In this document: positions 8,087-15,399 of the stretch, in pieces
Position numbering within the stretch: the first letter of the stretch is position 1
How the letters are laid out: each line of letters begins with the position of its first letter
Origin: Desulfosoma caldarium
GTDB taxonomy: Bacteria; Desulfobacterota; Syntrophobacteria; Syntrophobacterales; DSM-9756
Direction of reading: 5' to 3'
DNA: 64,000 nt
Assembly (NCBI RefSeq): GCF_003751385.1
Contig: NZ_RJVA01000009.1
Span: 310,001 to 374,000 of the forward strand
Program-made: the position numbers and the translations under genes
The notes under the pieces: model-generated
Databases searched by the model: none
What the model was told of the DNA's origin: nothing
What the model saw: only the letters and a program-made list of their open reading frames with translations

Positions 8087-10417
8087 TCAGACGATGGTCA
8101 GCTGATTAGCATCCGGCTCGTAAGTGGAGTCTGAGAGATCGGCAAGTCCGGTGAGCTTGATGACCAGGTCAGTCTCCGCGACGAAGTTCGCATCAGCACT
8201 CATATCCTCGACGATATAGGTATTGTCCGCGTACTTGAACCATTTGATGATGGCGTTTGTGCTGCCATCACCCGCGCAGGCAATATCAAGGGCGGCCGCG
8301 AGGCTGGCGGCGCTGCTGACATCCACCGCACCCTTGGTCCAGGTTTCAGACCCTTTGTCGGCGAGGACAATCTTGTCACCGGCGGCAGCGTCGGTGATGA
8401 CGACATCGACGGTTTCACCCGTATTGATGGCCCCACCCACATCGAATGTGTCCCTACCGCCATTACCCGTGAGCTCGCTGATGCCCTTTGTATTATCGGC
8501 AATGATTAGGGTGTCGTCACCGGAGCCGCCCATAAGGACGTCACCCTTCCCTGACCCGGTAACCGTCAATGACCCCGTGAAGGCGGAAGCATCGACCTTT
8601 GAGCCGGTGGTAGTGGCCGAGGCCAGGCCAAACGTTAAATCGGCATTGCCTTCGACGGTAATTGCACTGTTGTCTAAATTATTGAACTTTTGAATGGTGT
8701 TGGTAACCGACGACGATTCCCCCTCGGAGATCAGCGTAATATTCAGTGCGCCGTTAAGTGTCAACTCACTCAGTGTTTTTCCCCCTTCGCTTTCATTGGA
8801 AATGATCACTGTGGTCGCCGTCTCACCCACCTTGTTGGAAATGCTGATAGTACCTCCGTCGCTAGTGTCTTTAAGATAGACAATGAAGAACTTGTTCGTG
8901 GACAATGCATTTTCGAAGCCTACCGTCAAGCCTCCTAAAGCACCGAACTTCTGGATGCCGTTGGTGATCTGCGCAATATCCACGGTCGTGTCGGCACCCA
9001 AACCAAGTTCCTCGAAATTTTTGGCTGCATTAATACCGGCGTAGTTCATTACCTTATCAAGGACCAATATCAAGTCTTCGTTGGGACCGCCATCGAGATT
9101 GTCATTGGCCGTAAGATGGCCTTCCGCAAAGATCACCATGTCCTCGCCGGCCCCACCCTTAAAGGTCAGATGGTTGTCACTTGGAAGTCCCGAGGCGTCG
9201 ATGGTTACATCGCCGGTGCTGCTAGATGCGTCTATGTTTTTAAGCCCAGGTAGTGACTCGATGATCTCGAGATCCGTGTCGGCAACAATCGTCAAGCTTG
9301 CGAGATTACCACCTGTATTGGCGAGCTCAATGTCGCTTTGCTCACCCGTGGTGGTAAGCTTTAATGCGGTGCCTTTTGAAGCGAGGTCCAGCTTAATATC
9401 CACACCGTTGAGCGTCACATCCGAGGCATCATAGAGCTCAACGGTACCTTCGCCGGTGACCTTGGCCAGCGATACGGTTTGCTCCGACGCGGTCTTCAAT
9501 GTGAATGTGTCACCATCCTTCATCTCCTGTGGGCTATCAAGGGCGATACCGGTGACACCTGTCAAACCGGAAACATCCAACGTTCCAAAAAGCACGCCGT
9601 TATTGATGTAAATGTTTTCGACGTTGCTCAGAGTGCCGAACTCGGTTTGACTCAGGTTATCATCCCCCGCAGCATAAATCTTGAGCACGTCGTTACCCGC
9701 GCCGCCGTCGATCTGATCCGCAGCAGTCAATTGCTTGGCAGTACCGGTATTATCTGCAATGATGGTGTCATTGCCGGCGGTGCCCTCGATGGTATCCACA
9801 CCCGTAGTGAGCGTGTAGACCTCGCCGGGTGGCCCCACCTGGGTGATGGCGTCCTCGATCTGCTGAAAAACGACGTCCAGGTCACTGTCGCTGCCCACAT
9901 CGTCCAAAACGGCGATCGACTGCTGGCTCAGCTCGTCGCTCCATTGGATGTTATTATCAACCACGTACTGGGTGAAGTATTCCGCCGCCAGGGCCTTGTT
10001 CCTGATGGTGGCCCAATCCCTAGTAGAATCGCCCTCCCGGCCCTCGTACGCGGCGTTGATGAGGTGAGCGATAAAGGCGCCGGGGCTGGACGCACCGGTC
10101 TTTAACTGATTCACCCAGTAGGCCTTCCCACCGTCGTCGGGGAGCCGTTCGAACAGGTTCTGGTAAACCTGCGAGACAAACTGCTCGTACATGGCATCGG
10201 TAATGGGGTAGCCTTCATAGTCGAACACGGCGTTGAAATACGTATACTTCGCCTTGGCTTCCTCTGACGGCGCGAAGTTTTCGGCCACGCCGGCAAGATC
10301 CAACAGCTCGGTTTCCACAAGGTTCAACCAGTAACCCACACCCTCACGATCCCCGGCGCGCCCAAAATAGGCCACGAAAAAAGCTTCAATCCATTGTTTG
10401 GTGGTCAATTCAGCCAT
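8087..10417 (-). CDS. DUF4214-domain RTX-like surface protein 2
   Basis: A 776-residue paralogue of RTX protein 1. Residues 1 to about 190 are the DUF4214 region (LTTKQWIEAFFVAYFGRAGD, YQNLFERLPDDGGKAYWVNQ). The middle is a long Thr/Gly/Asp-rich beta-repeat region with scattered RTX-like turns (GGAGNDVL, GGAGEDMVIF, GGSGDDTLI), and the end is Asp-rich without long RTX arrays. Likely secreted and calcium-binding, perhaps S-layer-like (inference). The ATG at 10417 has GGAGG 5-6 bases upstream and coincides with the conserved paralogue start. Confidence 0.9.
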   Translation of the reverse strand: MAELTTKQWIEAFFVAYFGRAGDREGVGYWLNLVETELLDLAGVAENFAPSEEAKAKYTYFNAVFDYEGYPITDAMYEQFVSQVYQNLFERLPDDGGKAYWVNQLKTGASSPGAFIAHLINAAYEGREGDSTRDWATIRNKALAAEYFTQYVVDNNIQWSDELSQQSIAVLDDVGSDSDLDVVFQQIEDAITQVGPPGEVYTLTTGVDTIEGTAGNDTIIADNTGTAKQLTAADQIDGGAGNDVLKIYAAGDDNLSQTEFGTLSNVENIYINNGVLFGTLDVSGLTGVTGIALDSPQEMKDGDTFTLKTASEQTVSLAKVTGEGTVELYDASDVTLNGVDIKLDLASKGTALKLTTTGEQSDIELANTGGNLASLTIVADTDLEIIESLPGLKNIDASSSTGDVTIDASGLPSDNHLTFKGGAGEDMVIFAEGHLTANDNLDGGPNEDLILVLDKVMNYAGINAAKNFEELGLGADTTVDIAQITNGIQKFGALGGLTVGFENALSTNKFFIVYLKDTSDGGTISISNKVGETATTVIISNESEGGKTLSELTLNGALNITLISEGESSSVTNTIQKFNNLDNSAITVEGNADLTFGLASATTTGSKVDASAFTGSLTVTGSGKGDVLMGGSGDDTLIIADNTKGISELTGNGGRDTFDVGGAINTGETVDVVITDAAAGDKIVLADKGSETWTKGAVDVSSAASLAAALDIACAGDGSTNAIIKWFKYADNTYIVEDMSADANFVAETDLVIKLTGLADLSDSTYEPDANQLTIV

Positions 10418-10599
10418 TTTTTCCTCCTCGCCTGGTCTTCATCCGATGAAAACAAAAAGCCGTTCACCCCGCGCAAAATTCTTACTCTTGCCGTGGCGGC
10501 TTTTTCCTCTTTGGCATCACTCGGTTCCCTTTTTGGCTTTGATCATTGAGACTAACTCAAGCGATCCATGGCTTAATAAAACACAATAGTTTGACGTCT

Positions 10600-10628
10600 C
10601 TATTTTCTCAAAGTCAAAGGGTTGTCAA
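10600..10628 (-). promoter_or_regulatory. Candidate sigma-70 promoter of RTX protein 2
   Basis: On the minus strand TTGACA (10628-10623), a 17-base spacer and AAATAG (10605-10600). The -35 box and ACCCTTTGAC spacer are conserved in the duplicate upstream of RTX protein 3. The -10 match is weak. Confidence 0.4.
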
Positions 10629-10677
10629 GGAAAAAGCGCACCTTACGGCCCAAGCGCCCCATAACACCTGCGGATCA

Positions 10678-10693
10678 AGCAAAGGACGTCCCC
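10678..10693 (-). promoter_or_regulatory. Candidate sigma-54 promoter upstream of RTX protein 2
   Basis: The minus strand reads GGGGACGTCCTTTGCT, matching the GG-N10-GC spacing of sigma-54 promoters. It is the paralogous counterpart of the better-matching site at 26539-26554; the -24 element has one change. It lies about 260 bases from the start codon in both copies. Confidence 0.45.
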
Positions 10694-11034
10694 AACATAA
10701 AAACATCATAGACGCCCTAAGACCAAAGGTTCAAAAGCCGAAACACGGCGACACGACGTGCTCGAAAGGAATCGCGGCCGGGAATCGCAGACGGGAGCGG
10801 CATGCGAAAGAAAACAAAGGCAAAAGCTAACAAAACACTTGGAAGCCCAAAACCGTGGTTGGTCTAAACGAGCGACAACAAAGACTCACCACAGTTTAGC
10901 AACAAAGACCGCGCCGTGGCACGGTCCGACGGAGGAAACCATCGGCCGCCTATGTTTGCAAAGCGTGCCGAGTCGCGCCGACTTTGGTACATGCTTTTCC
11001 TGCCGGCGTCTCAAACTTTCCTTCAGGCCCCGGT

Positions 11035-11320
11035 GCCGCGCATCAACGCGCCGGCATCCATGAGGCGGAGGCCTGGCAAGCTCTCAGACCCGACGCCTGG
11101 ATGCTCGACACGGGTCTTCCCCCTCTGGCTTCCAACAACCCTCTTACCGCCTCGGGCCATTCCCACGCCAGCCATGTGATGGGCCAACTCTTTTACGATT
11201 CTCGGTCTCCGGAAGGCTTCGATCCTATGGAACGCGCCTCTGCGCTGGGCTGTGCGGCCGTGCGGATGGACGTGCTTTTGGGATTCATGCACAAGGTCAC
11301 GCTCATGGACGGTCCCTAGG
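11035..11320 (+). pseudogene. Remnant of CAP-domain protein (copy of 26988-27971)
   Basis: The reading frame contains RPDAWMLDTGLPPLASNN and YDSRSPEGFDPMERASALG, matching GPDAWMLDTGLPPLAPND and YDTRSPEGLGPEERAAALG of the intact gene. The signal peptide and first helix are scrambled. The copy breaks off after LMDGP (about residue 165 of the parent) and the C-terminal half is missing. No start or ribosome site is preserved. Confidence 0.85.
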
Positions 11321-11326
11321 CCGTCT

Positions 11327-11610
11327 GCCCGCACGGTGGTCGTGCTTTCCCGTAAAATGCGCCCCTACCCTATGACCTTGGAGGCTTCAGAAAAAGCCCT
11401 GACCCAGCCGGTGCCGCGTTACGCTCTTCAAAACGGCCCCGTCATATCACGGACGCCCTTTGAGACCCAACGGCACCGCGGCCACCGAGCTCGTGGTCTC
11501 ATCGCACCCCGACGCGCCCATTCTGGCCCTAATTGTCTTCAAAGGAATCGAACGACCCCAAGGCGACTCACGTCGTTCGCTTCACCCTCGCATGGGTCCA
11601 TCGTCTTCCG
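11327..11610 (+). pseudogene. Remnant of ABC_sub_bind-like gene (copy of 28086-28985)
   Basis: Begins with GCCCGCACGGTGGT, nearly identical to the start of the mature region of the intact gene; [13 protein letters not shown] matches [13 protein letters not shown]. Homology continues through the Pro-Ile-Leu-Ala-Leu segment (parent [11 protein letters not shown]) with small frameshifting indels and fades near 11600. It is joined directly to the CAP remnant, so several hundred bases spanning the CAP 3' half and the signal peptide have been deleted. Confidence 0.8.
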
Positions 11611-11659
11611 TAAAAAGCGGCGCCCTGCACGGAGGAAGAACGCCGGATACAAAACCGCA

Positions 11660-11960
11660 TGGCCCAGATCATGTAAATGTCGCCGAACGCCGGCGTGGCA
11701 CTCGTGTTGATCGTGGCCGGCGCACGCGTGCCGGACGCGCCGGTCATCGTCATGCGGGGCATACCACTCACACTTGTTGTAAGGTTGCACAGATACAACG
11801 TGTCGCTGCCCGCGCCTTGGTTCAATGCCAGGGTCGCCGCACCAACCTGGGTGGCGTTGACCGAAACATTTGACAACGTACCCATGGTGCTGAACGAGAG
11901 CTTCTCGGATTTCTTCGCGTTGGTCAGGTTCGCGTTCACGGCTTCGGTATCACCCGCACC
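11660..11960 (-). pseudogene. C-terminal fragment of an RTX/surface-layer-like protein
   Basis: A minus-strand frame reads TERIEIGAGDTEAVNANLTN, then Ser/Thr/Asn-rich beta-like sequence and ends near FGDIYMI, recalling the GDIYIF end of RTX protein 1. The natural stop appears lost (the frame runs on as WAMRF) and there is no N-terminal part. I read it as the tail of a fourth surface protein abutting the decayed cassette. Confidence 0.5.
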
Positions 11961-12159
11961 GATCTCGATCCGCTCGGTGCCGTCAGGGAGTCATGGGCGC
12001 CGAAATTGGCAAGGGAACTTACGTCTTCGCCGTCGCCAGGGGCGATGGTTTGGCACCCAAACAAAAAAGCTTGCGCCGCCCTCGCCATACCTCTTGTGCA
12101 ATGAATCTCAAAGGGATTTTGGCCACCCCTCAGGAAGGATTCGCCACCTTCAAAAATAG

Positions 12160-12313
12160 ACCCCATGTGTGTCATGGCTACGGCGAAAACCGAAAATTTC
12201 CCCCAAAAAACTGTAGGGGCAGGCCTTGTGCCTGCCCCAAACACACGGCCCGGCCCTCGCGTTGGGTCGGCTCATCAAGCAGAAGGCCATTCAAAAATAA
12301 AGGTCTGACCCCA
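12160..12313 (-). repeat. Full composite repeat unit
   Basis: Contains the long left part (GTGTGTCATGGCTACGGCGA), the hairpin at 12211-12238 and the 22-bp element at 12291-12313. The element ends on the base before the CTA that encodes the stop of the methyltransferase at 12314-12925. Confidence 0.85.
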
Positions 12314-12925
12314 CTACGTATGCGGAAAGTGCTCCGCAGCCAAAGCACGCATTTCGTCGTCCGACCTGGGGCGCTTGCTGCCAATGGCCCACAGATCATA
12401 GTACGGCCTGCCCCGCCGCATGGCCACGACAGTGGCAAAGCCGGAAGCAAGCAGGGTGCCCGTCAGCACCTTTTGCGTGAAACCGCAACGGTGCGCCATG
12501 TACAGGTTCCCGCGCGCCAGCGACGGGCGGTGCCCGTAGAGGATATCCAAGGGCGCAATGGGCCCGGCAGGGGCCACGTAGGCCGGCTCGGTGAGCTTGT
12601 CCTCGGCAATGAGCGCGCACACCGATTGCAAATCGGGGCAGGTGATGACGGCAAACCCTGACGGCTTAAGCACGCGCAGAAACTCGTGCAGGGCAACCGG
12701 AACCTCGTGCGGATAGAGATGTTCAATGTTGTGGCTGGAAAAGATGGCATCCACCGATTCATTGGGAACGGCCGCCATGTCGGTCATGGTGCCAACAATG
12801 TCGGGCTGCACCGCCGGGTCGATATCCAGCCGAATCTCGCGCCACGCCGGTGAGTTGAACCCGCGCGTGGTCTGGTCTTTACGCTTGGAACCGCAGCCGA
12901 TGTGGAGGAAGGTCTTGGGGTTCAT
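12314..12925 (-). CDS. Class I SAM-dependent methyltransferase
   Basis: A 203-residue protein. FLHIGCGSKRK near the N-terminus is the SAM-binding GxGxx-type loop. IRLDIDPAVQPDIVGTMTDM carries the acidic residue after strand 2, DAIFSSHNIEHLYPHEV is the post-strand-4 motif of methyltransferase type 11, and LRVLKPSGFAVITCPDL follows. The substrate is unknown; its place among glycosyltransferases suggests sugar or lipid-linked glycan methylation (inference). ATG 12925 is chosen because upstream residues in the same frame look non-coding; the ribosome site is weak. The stop is immediately followed by a dispersed repeat. Confidence 0.8.
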   Translation of the reverse strand: MNPKTFLHIGCGSKRKDQTTRGFNSPAWREIRLDIDPAVQPDIVGTMTDMAAVPNESVDAIFSSHNIEHLYPHEVPVALHEFLRVLKPSGFAVITCPDLQSVCALIAEDKLTEPAYVAPAGPIAPLDILYGHRPSLARGNLYMAHRCGFTQKVLTGTLLASGFATVVAMRRGRPYYDLWAIGSKRPRSDDEMRALAAEHFPHT

Positions 12926-13799
12926 GCTGCTGCGCCTTTTTGGCCTCCAATGCGCAAAAGGTCCATGAGGTCGTCTCCTCGTGGCAGGTAAACCCAACCA
13001 CGGCCACCGGTGAAGTGGCCCCCATTCGGTCTTGCGGCGTCGCGCGCAGTTTGGCCATCCCTTTACCTTCGCGGGCCAGATCCACTGCAATGCGCGCATT
13101 GGCATAGGCATGCATTGCCGCAGGCACCGGCGGGCCGATTCGGCTCACCATAGCATAGGCTTGCTCGCCGATAAACCGGCTTTGCTGGCTGGCAATGACC
13201 GACACGCTCACCCTCAGGGTTTCAACACGGGTCATTCTACCGGTGAAAGGACCCGGGGCCCGGCCATGTCAATGTTGGCGTTGTCCAATCGAGAGACGCC
13301 AGGCCACGCCACGAGGGAACTCCCCAGTCCAATTGGACGCCGATGCCCCGCCCGCTCACAGAAAATAAAGGCCTCACCTAAACATGCGATGGATACCGCT
13401 CAAAACTCAATCTGACCCCATGTGCGAAAAATTTCCCCCCCAAAAACTGTAGGGGCAGGCCCGCGGCCTGCCCAAAATCCACAGCCCGGCCCTCGCGTTG
13501 GGTCGGCTCATCAAGCAGAAGGCCATTCAAAAATAAAGGTCTGACCCCAGGATGGTTAAAGGGCTGACCCCATGTGTGTCATGGCTACGGCGAAAACCGA
13601 AAATTTCCCCCCCAAAACTGTAGGGGCAGGCCTGCGGCCTGCCCTAAATCCACGGCCCGGCACTGACATTCGGTCGGTTGATGAAAGGGACGCAGCTACT
13701 CAAAAATAAAGGTCTGACCCCATGTGCGTCAGGTTGATGAAAGGGACGCAGCTACTCAAAAATAAAGGTCTGACCCCATGTGCGTCGACCCCAGGATGG
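12926..13799. other. Repeat-rich interval without a confident gene
   Basis: A minus-strand frame from 13235 to about 12960 (VETLRVSVSVIASQQSRFIG) could be a short or broken gene, but it lacks a ribosome site, overlaps the methyltransferase start and matches no family I know. The remainder is composite repeats. Confidence 0.45.
13361..13777 (-). repeat. Cluster of composite repeats (two hairpins, about five 22-bp elements)
   Basis: A decayed element at 13361-13380, hairpin 13447-13473, element 13527-13549, decayed element about 13554-13572, hairpin 13618-13645, and elements 13700-13721 and 13756-13777. The last two lie in a tandem duplication of about 56 bases (TTGATGAAAGGGACGCAGCT occurs at both). 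All share the orientation of the flanking minus-strand genes. Confidence 0.85.
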
Positions 13800-15380
13800 T
13801 CAAATGATGGCGGTGCGTTGCATGTTGAGGCGTTTTCGGCCGGCAAGAAGCTCAAAGGCACTGCGCAGGTCGTCTTCCTTCACCTCGGGTTGGTTCTTTC
13901 TCTGGCTTTGGGTTTGATCAAGGAGAGCTCGGGCACGCTGCAACACACGGTCCGGCGCGTTCCAATCTTCCGCGTCGTTCAAAGACAGCAGCAACGCCGT
14001 TTCCACAACATGGCATGAAATGGCGGCCCCGCCGGTCACCGGCGACACCAGATGGCCGCCACCTCCCCGCTCCAACGCGCGTTCCAACAACCAGCGGTTC
14101 ACCGGCTGCAGCCGTCCCCTGTGGCCTATCTCCGACGCCGGGCGAATGCCCAAAAGGTACCCGCCACTGGCCAGCAGCCTCAGCAGCATCTTGCGCCCAA
14201 CCGCCGCCTGGGCCGGACTCAACCCAAGATTTTTAAGGCTCGCGCCGGCATGTGTATCCGATGCGGCGATCAGCTGCTCGTACAGCGGCCCCACCAGCGG
14301 CACCTGGTGCTGCTTGTTCACCGCCAGGCTTCTGGGCATGGCGTCGGCCGGCATGCGGGAAAAAAGCCGAAGCCCGGCCAACCACGCATCCGCCCCGTCC
14401 CGGTCGGCCTCGGCCCGCATCACCCACACATCGCGCCGGGTGTGCGTGTTGCGAATGAAATCCTTGATCAGTTCCCGCAGCCGGTGCCCGGTCTGTTCCC
14501 GCAGCGTGGGCACCTGGGCCGGCGGCACGGCCAGTTCCGGATCATTGAGATGCAGCATGGTGCTTCCGGCGTAGGAAAGGCCGATTTCCTCCATGCGGTC
14601 GTACATTTCGTGAAAATACCTGGGTTCAAAACCGGCGGCCAGGGAATTGTGGGCAAAATGGTTGAGCCGGTCCGTGTCCCCCTGCAAAGCTCCCCCCGTG
14701 AGGTAGCGGCGAAGGGTGGCCGCCGCCCCGGGATAGGCCGCAAAAAAGCCCATGCCTCGCTTGGCCAGCTTTTCAAGCTCTTTCAGGGCATGTTCGGCCC
14801 GCCGGCGCGACGTGTCAAATGCCGTGGGCGGCGCCAGAGCCTGGGCCAGCTTCCACATGGCCGCAATGGCCGCCTTACCCGGCTGGGCCAAATACTCCAC
14901 AAACAACAGGCCACCGGGCCGTAGCCGGTCTTTCACCAGCTCCTCCACCGCCAGCCGCTGCTTTCGGTCCAGCCAGCCGTAACACCCGTTGCTGACCATA
15001 TAGTCAAACGGGTCGTCTCCCAAAGGTTGGCCCGATGCCGCCGCCAGTTCCGCGAAGCTTCCTTGAACGAAACGGACATTGTCCAGGCCCAGCCGGGCGC
15101 GAACCCGTTCGGCTTCGGCGATATGGGCCGCATTAAAGTCCACCCCCACAAAGGTTGCCTGCGGGTTCACCGCCGCCAGGGCCAGCAGCGTCGTGCCGTC
15201 ACCACAGCCCAGTTCGGCATAGCGAAAGGGACCGGCCGGGTCCGGAGGCTGATACCCTTCAAACGCCGCGACGACACTCAAAATGGCCGGCGTTAAATCG
15301 GCAACGAAACCGGAAGGAAACTCCACATCCTGCACATATTCCGACGCGCCCCGATCAAGCCATGCGCCTGCTTCATCCAT
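13800..15380 (-). CDS. SAM methyltransferase with methyltransferase-regulatory domain
   Basis: A 526-residue protein. Residues about 45-200 form a class I methyltransferase (FRYAELGCGDGTTLLALA, FVGVDFNAAHIAEAERVRA, YMVSNGCYGWLDRKQR, LRPGGLLFVEYLAQPG). The following part (about 220-320) resembles the methyltransferase regulatory domain family, and the C-terminal 200 residues are helical. Substrates are unknown for this family. ATG 15380 is preceded by GGAGGAAAGG. It follows the TPR-sulfotransferase at 15400-17694 with a 19-base gap, so the two probably share a transcript and may act on the same target. Confidence 0.82.
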   Translation of the reverse strand: MDEAGAWLDRGASEYVQDVEFPSGFVADLTPAILSVVAAFEGYQPPDPAGPFRYAELGCGDGTTLLALAAVNPQATFVGVDFNAAHIAEAERVRARLGLDNVRFVQGSFAELAAASGQPLGDDPFDYMVSNGCYGWLDRKQRLAVEELVKDRLRPGGLLFVEYLAQPGKAAIAAMWKLAQALAPPTAFDTSRRRAEHALKELEKLAKRGMGFFAAYPGAAATLRRYLTGGALQGDTDRLNHFAHNSLAAGFEPRYFHEMYDRMEEIGLSYAGSTMLHLNDPELAVPPAQVPTLREQTGHRLRELIKDFIRNTHTRRDVWVMRAEADRDGADAWLAGLRLFSRMPADAMPRSLAVNKQHQVPLVGPLYEQLIAASDTHAGASLKNLGLSPAQAAVGRKMLLRLLASGGYLLGIRPASEIGHRGRLQPVNRWLLERALERGGGGHLVSPVTGGAAISCHVVETALLLSLNDAEDWNAPDRVLQRARALLDQTQSQRKNQPEVKEDDLRSAFELLAGRKRLNMQRTAII

Positions 15381-15399
15381 GGTCAGCCTTTCCTCCTTG

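Larger units (their letters stand above)
10418..11034. other. Duplicated divergent intergenic region (decayed copy)
   Basis: Alignable by eye with 26272-26990: shared blocks include CAAAGGGTTGTCAAGG, TCAAGCAAAGGACGT, AACGAGC, ATCGGCCGCC and CGACTTTGGTA. No gene is present. It separates RTX protein 2 from the decayed cassette to its right, as the intact version separates RTX protein 3 from the CAP gene. Confidence 0.7.

Noticed and set aside
12960-13235. Minus-strand frame VETLRVSVSVIASQQSRFIG as a separate gene
   Set aside because: Reads protein-like but has no ribosome site, no recognised family and overlaps the methyltransferase start; kept only as a possible remnant in the interval note.
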